A stretch of 7,641 nucleotides of DNA, taken from NCBI GenBank assembly GCA_038223055.1, contig JBBRHF010000192.1, positions 1-7,641 of the forward strand. The letters are read 5' to 3'. Positions within the stretch are counted from its first letter, which is position 1, and each line of letters starts with the position of its first letter. Made by a program: the position numbers and the translations under genes. Shown piece by piece: positions 1 to 6,200 of the stretch. This DNA is from JBBRHF01 sp038223055. GTDB lineage: Bacteria > Actinomycetota > Actinomycetes > JACCUZ01. Below the pieces are notes generated by a model. The model saw only the letters and a list, made by a program, of their open reading frames with translations. It was not told the origin of the DNA and ran no database searches.

Positions 1-602
1 CGCCCGCGGGCCCGACCGGAACCACACAGTGGAAAAGCTGGCGCAGGCCAGCAGCATCACCACGCCCCCAACGCGGTCAACACTTTCTCGCCAACAACAA
101 GATCAACAGAACCTCGGTCCACGGATTCAGGCTAAGGTGGAGAAATTTTCAAGAGCTGTGGATGAGTTTCTTCAGGCAACTTCCTCCCCGGCTGGTTGGT
201 CGTGCGGGCGCTCGACGAGTTCCCCTGGCTGAAGGTTGCGCCGGCTCGCACCAGAGCGACCAAGTGGGGCGCGTTGTGGAAACCGGAGCACGGGTCACGC
301 AAGGTGCATCATCCGGCTCCGCCGAACAGCGCCAGATCAGCGCCAGGTACAACTTCAGCGGCACAGATGCCCCCGACCACCGCTGGACACCTGCTTGACC
401 AGGGGAGGCTCGGCCGCGAGGGCTTCGTTGCGCACGAACAACCTGCGCACCGGAATCTCATGCCGGCGTCCGGACGTTGCGGCGAGCGGCGAGGTCTCCC
501 GCGGCCGAAAGAGACGACGCCGCTGCGTGCGCCGCCACGTCACCTCGGACCCGGAGCGGGGTGTGCCCCCTGCGACCGGGGCTGGCCGGGGGCTCGACGG
601 CG
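1..602. other. Region without a supportable gene
   Basis: No reading frame here looks like a recognisable protein. Two frames are open from the window edge (one to the TAA at 133-135, one to a TGA at 396-398), so the end of a gene from outside the window cannot be excluded. Their translations change character repeatedly and match no family I know. A patch at about 88-180 is much less GC-rich than the rest: by hand count 131-180 is about 44% G+C. A short stretch around 178-300 reads protein-like in one frame (NFLPGWLVVRALDEFPWLK) but is preceded by a TGA and degrades soon after, so it may be a gene remnant. If the transposon extends left of the window, this region is internal cargo or spacer. 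If not, it is rearranged flanking DNA. Confidence 0.4.
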
Positions 603-636
603 GTGTGGGGCCGCGGCCGGAACCGCGGCCCCACAC
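603..636. terminator. Strong GC-rich hairpin, possible terminator
   Basis: GTGTGGGGCCGCGG (603-616) is followed by a 6-nt loop and then its perfect complement CCGCGGCCCCACAC (623-636). This gives an uninterrupted 14-bp stem. A weaker stem lies just upstream (GCCCCC at 565-570 with GGGGGC at 588-593). There is no T-run on either side, which is common for actinobacterial stem-loop terminators but leaves the direction undecided. It could insulate tnpR/tnpA from transcription entering from the left, or end a gene lying left of the window. The structure is seen directly; the terminator role is inferred. Confidence 0.45.
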
Positions 637-744
637 TCCTGCCGCCGGCGGGAGGATCGCCGGTGCGGCCCGCCTCGTCAATCTTTTCGGAAATGGTTCT
701 CGCGTCGTTCACCTACGGGGTAGCCCCTCTCGGAACCGAACCTT

Positions 745-862
745 TGTCAACTCGGGTGTACCTCAGCCCGACGTCAGGACCAGACGGCTAGGGCGTCAGG
801 TTAGGGCCGCAAAGCTGGTTGATGGACACTTGTCCCCGCGGGTCTTAGGGTCCAATCTGACA
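745..862 (+). promoter_or_regulatory. Putative res site and tnpR promoter region
   Basis: The roughly 120 bp before tnpR hold the short repeats expected of a Tn3-family res site, where TnpR dimers bind three subsites and recombine cointegrates. A 29-bp segment runs from TGTC (745-748) to GACG (770-773). CGTCAGG occurs twice as a direct repeat (772-778 and 794-800). TAGGG recurs at 789-793, 802-806 and 846-850. A palindrome GGACA-CT-TGTCC lies at 824-835, and TGTC (831-834) to GACA (859-862) spans 32 bp. Position and size suit res I, II and III, but the half-sites match each other only partly, so subsite limits are uncertain. A weak promoter is possible inside it (TTGTCC at 830-835, 17-nt spacer, CAATCT at 853-858). 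That would let bound TnpR repress its own operon, as is known for Tn3 and gamma-delta. Confidence 0.45.
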
Positions 863-870
863 CTTCGGTC

Positions 871-877
871 GGGAGGG
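871..877 (+). promoter_or_regulatory. tnpR ribosome binding site
   Basis: GGGAGGG lies 4 nt before the TTG at 882-884. It supports the TTG as the resolvase start, because no ATG or GTG is well placed in this frame and the protein family begins only a few residues before the GYxRVS motif. Confidence 0.6.
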
Positions 878-881
878 ACCC

Positions 882-1460
882 TTGAGCGGGCAGCAGGTCG
901 GCTACACGCGGGTGAGCAGTCTGGATCAGAACGCCGCCCGGCAGCTCGACGGGGTCGCGTTGGACCGGACGTTCACCGACAACGCCTCGGGCCGGAGCAC
1001 GGCCCGCCCACAGCTGGATGCGATGCTCACCTTCGTCCGCGACGGCGACACCGTGGTCGTGCACTCGATGGACCGGCTGGCCCGCAACCTCGACGACCTT
1101 CGCGCCCTGGTCCGCACCCTGACCGGCCGCGGCGTGCGGGTGCAGTTCGTGAAGGAGCAGCTGACGTTCACCGGCGAGGACACCGCGATGGCGACGCTGT
1201 TGTTGTCTGTGATGGGCGCGTTCGCCGAGTTCGAGCGGTCGCTGATCCGGGAGCGGCAACGCGAAGGCATCGCCCTCGCGCGCCAGCGCGGCGCCTACCG
1301 CGGCCGGCCCCGGGCGTTGAACGCCGATCAGGTCACACAGCTGCGGCAGCGGGTCGCCGCGGGCATCCCGAAGGCGACGCTGGCCCGGGAGTTCGGTATC
1401 AGCCGCGAGACCGTCTACCAGTACCTACGCGCCGGCGCGGGAGCTGAGCGAGCGGTCTGA
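882..1460 (+). CDS. tnpR: Tn3-family serine resolvase TnpR
   Basis: This 192-aa serine recombinase should resolve the cointegrate made by TnpA by recombining two res copies. The N-terminal catalytic domain (about 1-135) opens with GYTRVSSLDQ. By family alignment Ser12 is the nucleophile and Arg10 a catalytic arginine. DRLAR at 64-68 supplies Arg65 and Arg68, equivalent to Arg68 and Arg71 of gamma-delta resolvase. Residues 113-130 (AFAEFERSLIRERQREGI) form the long dimerisation helix E. The C-terminal part (about 142-184), GRPRALN followed by TLAREFGISRETVYQYLR, is the helix-turn-helix DNA-binding domain. The length is typical of small resolvases and invertases. Start is TTG, chosen because of the GGGAGGG site at 871-877. 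The stop TGA shares one base with the tnpA ATG, implying translational coupling. An invertase role cannot be excluded by sequence, but position beside tnpA and a res-like region makes resolvase far more likely. Confidence 0.93.
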   Translation: MSGQQVGYTRVSSLDQNAARQLDGVALDRTFTDNASGRSTARPQLDAMLTFVRDGDTVVVHSMDRLARNLDDLRALVRTLTGRGVRVQFVKEQLTFTGEDTAMATLLLSVMGAFAEFERSLIRERQREGIALARQRGAYRGRPRALNADQVTQLRQRVAAGIPKATLAREFGISRETVYQYLRAGAGAERAV

Positions 1461-4400
1461 TGGAGGCAGAACGGAGGCTGCCCGAGCGGGCGGGCGAAGG
1501 GTTCCTCACCGCCGAGCAGCAGCGCCGCTACGGCCGCTACGTCGACGATCCCGACCAAGCGCAGCTGGACCGCTACTTCCACCTCGACTCCGGCGCACGC
1601 GAGCTGGTGGACATCCGCCGCGGCGAGCACAACCGCCTCGGGTTCGCCGTCCAGATCGGCACAGTCCGTTTCCTGGGCACATTTCTGGCCGACCCGACCG
1701 ACGTCCCGTGGGCGGTCGCCTCCCATGTGGCCGCGCAGCTGGGCATCGCCGACCCCGGGGTGCTAACGCAGTACGCCGCCCGCGAGGGAACGAACCGGTT
1801 GCACGCCGGGGAGATTCAGCGGGCCTACGGCTACCGCGACTTCGCGACGCCAGCGGTGCAGGCCGACCTGATCGGCTGGCTGGAGGCCCGGACGCGGCTG
1901 GCCAGCGAACGGCCCGGAGTGCTGTTCGACCTGGCCACAGCGCGGCTGCTCGAGGCGAAGGTGTTGTTGCCCGGCCCGTCAGTGCTGGCTCGGCTTGTCG
2001 CCTCGGTCCGCGACCAGGCCGCCACCCGGCTGTGGCAAGCCCTCGCCGCCGCACCCGATGCCGGGCAACGAGCCCGGCTCGAGGGTTTGCTCGTCATCGC
2101 CGACGGTGAGCGTTCCTCGACGCTTGACCGGCTGCGGCGCGGCCCGACCAGTGTCACCGCCTCCGGGCTGCTTGGCGCACTGCACCGCCTGGAGGAGATC
2201 CGTGCGCTCGGTGTCGGCGGGCTTGACCTGAGCTTCGCGCCTCCCGGCCGGCTGGAGGCGCTGGCCCGTTACGCCACCACGGCGAAGGCGCAGGCTGTGG
2301 CCCGGATGGGCGAGCAGCGCCGGACCGCGACTCTGCTCGCTGCGGCCCGGCAGATGGAAATCGCCGCCGGCGACGACGCGCTGGACCTTCTCGACCAACT
2401 TCTGGGCGGCATCCTCGCTCGCGCAGACCGCGCCGGCACCAAGGAACGACTGCGGACCCTGCCAGCCCTGGACCTGGCTGCCGCGCAGCTCCGCGACGCT
2501 GTGAAGGTCCTGCTCGATCCACCGACGGGAGGCCTGGCCGGGGTCTGGGTCGTGATCACGCGCAGCGTGTCCCGCGAGCAGCTCGCCGCCGCCGTCGAGG
2601 CCGTCGATGCGAGCACCCGCCCCGCGGTCGACACCCACCTCGATGAGCTGCTCGCCCGCTACAGCCTGGTCCGCCGTTTCCTGCCAGCGCTGCTCGCCAC
2701 TTTGCGGTTGCAGGCCGCGCCTGGCGGCACGGATGTGCTGGCGGCGTGGGAGGCACTGCTCAGCCTCGAGGGTCGCCGCGTCGTCCGTGCGGACGAGGTG
2801 CCGATGTCGCTGGCCACCGGTCCGTGGGCGACCCGCGTCGTCGGTCCGGGCGGCGTGCTGAACCGTCCGGTCTACACGTTCCTCGTCCTTGAAAGACTCC
2901 GGGAGGCCCTGCGCCGCCGCGATGTCTACGCCCCGGTCAGCCAACGCTGGGCCGATCCGCGGGCGCGGCTGCTGGACGGCAAGGCATGGGACGCCGCCCG
3001 TAGCGGAGTCGCAACCAGCCTTGGTCATGACCTCGATCCGAACCGCGAGCTCGCCGTACTCGCCGAGGACCTCGACGCCGTCTACCGCGCCGTCGCCGGC
3101 CGGCTCGAGCACAACGACGCCGTCCGGATCGAGACCGTCGACGGGCACGACCGACCAGTCCTGACCGCATTGGACAAGCTCGACGAACCGCCGAGCCTGC
3201 TCGCCCTGCGGGCAGCGGTGGACGCCATGCTGCCCCGCGTCGACCTGCCCGACGTGCTGCTCGACGTCGCCGACTGGAGCGGGTTCCTGACCGAATTCAG
3301 CCACATGTCCGAAGGCGCTGCTCGCGCCGAGGACCTCGGGGTAAGTATCTGCGCGGTCTTGGTCGCCGAGGCCTGCAACATCGGCCTCGAACCGGTCGTG
3401 CAGGCCAGCAACCCGGCGCTGAGCAGAGCCCGGCTGTCCTGGGTCGACCAGAACTACATCCGCGGCGACACCATCACCGCCGCCACCATCCGGTTCGTCG
3501 ACGCCCAGGGCGACATCCCGCTGGCCCAGGCGTGGGGCGGTGGCGAGGTGGCCTCCGCCGACGGGCTGCGATTCGTCGTCCCCGTCCGCACCCTGAACGC
3601 CGGCCCGAACCCCCGCTACTTCGGACCCGGTCGCGGCGTGACCTACCTGAACTTTCTGTCCGACCAGTTCGCGGGCTTCCACGCCATCATCGTGCCCGGC
3701 ACCCTGCGCGACAGCCTCTACATTCTCGACGGCCTGCTCGAGCAACAGACCAGCCTGGAGCCGCACGAGCTGATGACCGACACTGCCGGCTACTCCGACC
3801 AGGTCTTCGGCCTGTTCCGGCTGCTGGGCTACCAGTTCAGCCCCCGCCTCTCCGACATCGGCTCCGCCCGCTTCTGGCGCATCCACCGCGCTGCCGACTA
3901 CGGTGCCTTCAACGGCCTGGCCCGCCACCAGATCAATACCGACCTCATCGCCGCTCACTGGGACGACCTACTGCGTGTGGCCGGCAGCCTCGCCACCGGA
4001 ACCGTGCGCGCCTCTGAACTTCTGCGGGTCCTGCAAGGCGGCGGACGGCCAACACCGCTCGGCCGCGCGATCGCCGAGCTCGGCCGAATCACAAAAACCC
4101 TCTACTTGCTCGCCTACCTCGACGACGAGACCTACCGCCGCCGCATCCTCACCCAGCTCAACCGCACCGAAAGCCGCCACTCCCTCGCCCGAGCCATCTT
4201 CCACGGCCAGCGCGGGCAGCTCCGCCAGCGTTACCGCGAAGGGCAGGAAGACCAACTCGGCGCCCTCGGACTCGTCGTTAACGCCATCGTGCTGTGGAAC
4301 ACCCGCTACCAAGACGCAGCCCTGAACCAGCTGCGACACAGCGGCTTCGACGTTCGCGACGACGATGTCCAACGCCTATCGCCACTCGGGTACGACCACA

Positions 4401-4492
4401 TCAACCTGCTCGGCCGCTACCAGTTCAGCCCCACCGACCTCACAGACGGACAACTCCGACCCTTACGTGACCCCAGAGCCCGGGACGCCTGA
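1460..4492 (+). CDS. tnpA: Tn3-family DDE transposase TnpA
   Basis: This 1010-aa transposase, full length for the family, should bind the 38-bp terminal repeats and carry out replicative transposition to a cointegrate. The N-terminus (about 10-170, from LTAEQQRRYGRYVDDPD through GEHNRLGFAVQIGTVRFLG) matches the DUF4158 DNA-binding domain. A long helical middle follows. The catalytic domain covers roughly 590-975. Its triad is visible as Asp701 (in SADGLRF), Asp774 (in MTDTAGYSDQVFG) and Glu904 (in LNRTESRHSLARAIFHG). The spacings of 73 and 130 residues are close to those of Tn3 TnpA (D689, D765, E895). The conserved ED-QLGALGLVVNAIVLWNTRY block follows the Glu. No frameshift or internal stop is seen, so the enzyme is probably functional. 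The ATG overlaps the tnpR stop by one base and has no strong ribosome site of its own, so it likely depends on tnpR translation. The stop lies 17 bp before the right terminal repeat. After the stop the same frame stays open through the repeat into the primase remnant. Confidence 0.97.
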   Translation: MEAERRLPERAGEGFLTAEQQRRYGRYVDDPDQAQLDRYFHLDSGARELVDIRRGEHNRLGFAVQIGTVRFLGTFLADPTDVPWAVASHVAAQLGIADPGVLTQYAAREGTNRLHAGEIQRAYGYRDFATPAVQADLIGWLEARTRLASERPGVLFDLATARLLEAKVLLPGPSVLARLVASVRDQAATRLWQALAAAPDAGQRARLEGLLVIADGERSSTLDRLRRGPTSVTASGLLGALHRLEEIRALGVGGLDLSFAPPGRLEALARYATTAKAQAVARMGEQRRTATLLAAARQMEIAAGDDALDLLDQLLGGILARADRAGTKERLRTLPALDLAAAQLRDAVKVLLDPPTGGLAGVWVVITRSVSREQLAAAVEAVDASTRPAVDTHLDELLARYSLVRRFLPALLATLRLQAAPGGTDVLAAWEALLSLEGRRVVRADEVPMSLATGPWATRVVGPGGVLNRPVYTFLVLERLREALRRRDVYAPVSQRWADPRARLLDGKAWDAARSGVATSLGHDLDPNRELAVLAEDLDAVYRAVAGRLEHNDAVRIETVDGHDRPVLTALDKLDEPPSLLALRAAVDAMLPRVDLPDVLLDVADWSGFLTEFSHMSEGAARAEDLGVSICAVLVAEACNIGLEPVVQASNPALSRARLSWVDQNYIRGDTITAATIRFVDAQGDIPLAQAWGGGEVASADGLRFVVPVRTLNAGPNPRYFGPGRGVTYLNFLSDQFAGFHAIIVPGTLRDSLYILDGLLEQQTSLEPHELMTDTAGYSDQVFGLFRLLGYQFSPRLSDIGSARFWRIHRAADYGAFNGLARHQINTDLIAAHWDDLLRVAGSLATGTVRASELLRVLQGGGRPTPLGRAIAELGRITKTLYLLAYLDDETYRRRILTQLNRTESRHSLARAIFHGQRGQLRQRYREGQEDQLGALGLVVNAIVLWNTRYQDAALNQLRHSGFDVRDDDVQRLSPLGYDHINLLGRYQFSPTDLTDGQLRPLRDPRARDA

Positions 4493-4509
4493 CCAGTTCC
4501 GCGACGCCG

Positions 4510-4547
4510 CTTAGCGCACGATCCTGCAGCGCTGCTACTCACGCCCC
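4510..4547 (-). repeat. Right terminal inverted repeat (IRR) of the Tn3 transposon
   Basis: The 38-bp sequence begins CTTAGCGCACGATCC and ends CTACTCACGCCCC. Read from outside inward it is GGGGCGTGAG...GTGCGCTAAG, which fits the Tn3-family pattern (38 bp, GGGG at the tip, TAAG at the inner end). It lies 17 bp past the tnpA stop, and recognisable host coding sequence (VVAPPSR) begins 3 nt outside it. Its centre contains a 10-bp palindrome GCAGCGCTGC (4526-4535). The adjacent five bases ATGTC (4548-4552) are the predicted target-site duplication copy. Confidence 0.9.
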
Positions 4548-4984
4548 ATGTCGTCGCGCCACCCTCGCGAGTCGTCGCAGCCGACGGCAACGAGCATGGG
4601 TACGACCTCCTCGCGCTGGCCTCGGATCAGCCGCGCTCGGTGAACGGCGATGCTCTCCGAAACTTCCTCGACCCACCCCGCCAATTTGGACCACCTTCCG
4701 ATCTGCCGAACGCAAATGCCCGACCAGACAAGCTCGCAGCCTGGGTCGCTACCCGCCCGGAGGGCGACCGCAACGGCGGACTTTTCTGGGCGGCCTGCCG
4801 GATGGCGGAGTCCAGCTATCCACTCCAGTCCGCGGCCGCCGTCCTGGGCGACGCCGCACAGAGTGCTGGCCTCTCAGATCGGGAAGCGACCGCCACCATC
4901 CGGTCGGCGTACCGGATCGCTGCGCGGCTAGGACCTGTGAACGCCACGGGCCCTACACGAGCGGTTGAGGGGGTGCGACTGTGA
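4548..4984 (+). pseudogene. Disrupted bifunctional DNA primase/polymerase gene (3' half)
   Basis: From the transposon boundary the frame 4550-4984 is continuously open and reads as a primase/polymerase C-terminal half. VVAPPSRV (4550-4573) matches the conserved end of the prim-pol fold (GGYVVAPPSR in relatives). It is followed by the linker PPRQF and the helical tail domain. The upstream half, with the metal-binding acidic residues of the polymerase active site, is missing and is not found in any frame of 1-880. The break falls exactly at the IRR, so the Tn3 insertion is the evident cause. Confidence 0.75.
4640..4984 (+). CDS. C-terminal remnant of bifunctional DNA primase/polymerase
   Basis: This is the largest part of the broken primase gene that could still be translated, 114 aa from a GTG. 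The diagnostic segment is GDRNGGLFWAACRMAE (residues 42-57) followed by AGLSDREATATIRSAYRIA (76-94). It is the conserved helical C-terminal domain of primase/polymerases found in actinobacterial conjugative elements and phages. Intact relatives are around 300 aa. The catalytic prim-pol domain is lost here, so no primase activity is expected. No ribosome site precedes the GTG, and homology extends upstream to 4550, so this start is an artefact of the truncation. The stop overlaps the next gene's GTG in a GTGA, the coupling expected from the original operon. Family assignment rests on motif recognition, not on a database search. Confidence 0.65.
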   Translation: MNGDALRNFLDPPRQFGPPSDLPNANARPDKLAAWVATRPEGDRNGGLFWAACRMAESSYPLQSAAAVLGDAAQSAGLSDREATATIRSAYRIAARLGPVNATGPTRAVEGVRL

Positions 4985-5346
4985 ACACGCAGCCCTACGA
5001 GCGCCACCTCGACCGCTCCCTCGAAGACCAGCCGCAGGCGCCCGCCGCCTTCGGACCCGAGTCAAGCGCATTCGCGACCCACCGCGACCCGTCAGTTCCT
5101 GCGCCCAACTCGCTGCCCACCGCCGCAGCAGAGCGACCGTCGATCGCCTGGGTTCGCCCCAGTGAACTACCGACGACCATCGGCTCGAAGTGGATCCGTC
5201 GCGGCATCGACCTGCAGAGCGAGCTCACGCGGCGCGCTCGCCGCTCCCCGGGCTCAGCAGTGCGATCCGCAGGACGCGTCTCCCGCACGGCCATTGCACG
5301 CCCCACTCCGAGCGCACCCACCGTCGACCGAGGAGTTGAACTATGA
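4981..5346 (+). CDS. Small basic conserved protein of unknown function
   Basis: This 121-aa protein has no recognised domain. The first half (1-50) is rich in Pro, Ala and Ser and looks disordered. The second half carries the only ordered-looking block, AWVRPSELPTTIGSKWIRRG (56-75) followed by IDLQSELTRRARR (76-88), strongly basic and probably helical. A protein with this WVRPSELP...RGIDxQxEL layout is familiar to me next to primase and ParB genes of actinobacterial conjugative elements, but its role is unknown; nucleic-acid binding is a guess from the charge. Start GTG is supported by TGAGGGGG at 4966-4973, 7 nt upstream, and by the 4-bp GTGA overlap with the primase remnant. Its stop overlaps the next ATG in an ATGA, so the three frames were built as one translational unit. 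Confidence 0.75.
   Translation: MNTQPYERHLDRSLEDQPQAPAAFGPESSAFATHRDPSVPAPNSLPTAAAERPSIAWVRPSELPTTIGSKWIRRGIDLQSELTRRARRSPGSAVRSAGRVSRTAIARPTPSAPTVDRGVEL
5331..5335 (+). promoter_or_regulatory. Ribosome binding site for the 285-aa gene
   Basis: AGGAG sits 7 nt before the ATG at 5343-5345, inside the end of the preceding gene. It confirms this start and shows the gene does not rely only on coupling. Confidence 0.6.
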
Positions 5347-6200
5347 ACGACCCGCACCCCTTCGAGGACCCTCAGCAACTTCGGATGCTGCTCGTCGCCC
5401 TGCACTACGCCGGTGATGGGGCGTGGGAGCACGATCCCGACGCTGCTGAGCTGCTGGCCTTTGCGACGACGAAATACGCGAGCCTCGCGGTCAAGCATCA
5501 CCTCGACCCCGCCGAGGCCGCGTCAGCAGCCTGGGACGTGATGCGCACCCGCGCCGCCCGGATCGCGGACGACCCCTGGGCCGTGATCACCCACTCGGTC
5601 GCGCTCAACCTGTTCTACGAGGAGCGGGCGCGCGGACTCCTGTGCGGATCTGACCAGGTCCGCAGCGAGGACGTCGCCGACTTTCACGACGCCGAACGGA
5701 TCAGCGACCGAGACACGAACATCGCGGACTACCACCCTTCGTTCTGGTCGCTCGATGACGTTTCCGAAATTGAGGCGCCACCGGCACCGGATCCGGACGA
5801 CGAGGAACCACAAGACGAGCCGACGAATGCATTCGTCGCGCTCGACACCGCAGTTCACGCGTTCGTCGAACTCGGCTGGCCCAGGCCGGCCGCACGCATG
5901 GCTCTGGAGTGCATTGCAGCCCGACTCATCCGGACCGGAAGCAAGCACAGCACCTTCGAATCCCTCCGCCGAGATCGATCCATTCGCTGCCAGCTCGACA
6001 TCGACCAGGACTCCTGGGTCTCTGTCCTGCACGCCGTCCTGGGTCACGAGAACCCCGACCTCGGCCGCACCGCAGCGGGCCGCGGAATCCTCCAGCGACT
6101 ACTCATCGGCGAGCGCCTTGACGAGTTGTTCCTCGTTGGGCGCATCGCGGAGGCGATCGCCACAGCTGCCCCCGTGCCGACGGAGTCGATCCATGCCTGA
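5343..6200 (+). CDS. Conserved hypothetical protein, weakly sigma-factor-like N-terminus
   Basis: This 285-aa soluble protein has no signal peptide or membrane segment. Residues 10-100 are helical. The part LDPAEAASAAWDVMR (54-68) then ADDPWAVITHSVALNLFYEERARGLL (75-100) recalls region 2 of sigma-70-type factors in its helix pattern, but the resemblance is too weak for a family call. SDQVRSEDVADFHDAERISD (103-122) follows. An acidic Pro-rich linker (EIEAPPAPDPDDEEPQDEP, 142-160) separates a second helical domain (162-275) containing FESLRRDR (205-212) and a Leu-rich end. Proteins with this layout recur, in my recollection, between primase and ParB genes of actinobacterial conjugative elements; none has a function I can name. 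A transcription or replication accessory role is inference only. It overlaps the previous gene by 4 bp and the ParB gene by 8 bp. Confidence 0.8.
   Translation: MNDPHPFEDPQQLRMLLVALHYAGDGAWEHDPDAAELLAFATTKYASLAVKHHLDPAEAASAAWDVMRTRAARIADDPWAVITHSVALNLFYEERARGLLCGSDQVRSEDVADFHDAERISDRDTNIADYHPSFWSLDDVSEIEAPPAPDPDDEEPQDEPTNAFVALDTAVHAFVELGWPRPAARMALECIAARLIRTGSKHSTFESLRRDRSIRCQLDIDQDSWVSVLHAVLGHENPDLGRTAAGRGILQRLLIGERLDELFLVGRIAEAIATAAPVPTESIHA

Larger units (their letters stand above)
745..4547 (+). mobile_element. Tn3-family transposon, left end unresolved
   Basis: The unit res - tnpR - tnpA - right terminal repeat is a classic Tn3-family core. The right boundary at 4547 is precise, because the 38-bp repeat abuts primase coding sequence. 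The left boundary given is only the start of the res-like repeats; the true end must lie further left. No 38-bp GGGG...TAAG sequence resembling the right repeat, and no ATGTC, was found in 1-880. The element may therefore begin left of the window and carry additional DNA, or may have a lost left end. No passenger resistance or catabolic gene is visible. Confidence 0.85.

Noticed and set aside
99..136. GGCTAAG at 130-136 as the inner end of a left repeat
   Set aside because: Thirty-eight bp upstream there is no GGGG tip, and only the last few bases resemble the IRR.
266..303. Candidate left terminal repeat, GGGGCG...AAG, exactly 38 bp
   Set aside because: It matches the IRR at only 16 of 38 positions, mostly the chosen ends, and is preceded by CAAGT rather than the expected ATGTC. 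Tn3 ends of one element are normally nearly identical.
717..754. Candidate left terminal repeat starting GGGGTAGCCCCTCTCGGAAC
   Set aside because: The inside vaguely recalls Tn21-type ends, but it matches the IRR at only 9 of 38 positions, lacks TAAG, overlaps the res-like repeats and is preceded by CCTAC.
801..1259. Minus-strand open frame opposite tnpR
   Set aside because: It is a shadow of the resolvase gene, with low-complexity composition and no initiation signal.
236..1447. 403-codon plus-strand frame covering the left region and tnpR
   Set aside because: It is Arg/Pro/Gly-rich with no recognisable motif and overlaps the real resolvase in another frame, as expected for a frame shadow.
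1979..3958. 659-codon open frame on the minus strand inside tnpA
   Set aside because: It is an antisense shadow of a GC-rich coding sequence. It has no ribosome site and a composition typical of the complementary frame, while the plus strand encodes a complete transposase with its catalytic triad.
5755..6192. Upstream extension of the ParB frame
   Set aside because: The translated extension is Ser/Pro/Arg-rich, lies wholly inside the 285-aa gene and has no ribosome site, whereas the ATG at 6193 has GGAG 7 nt upstream and leads straight into the ParB domain.
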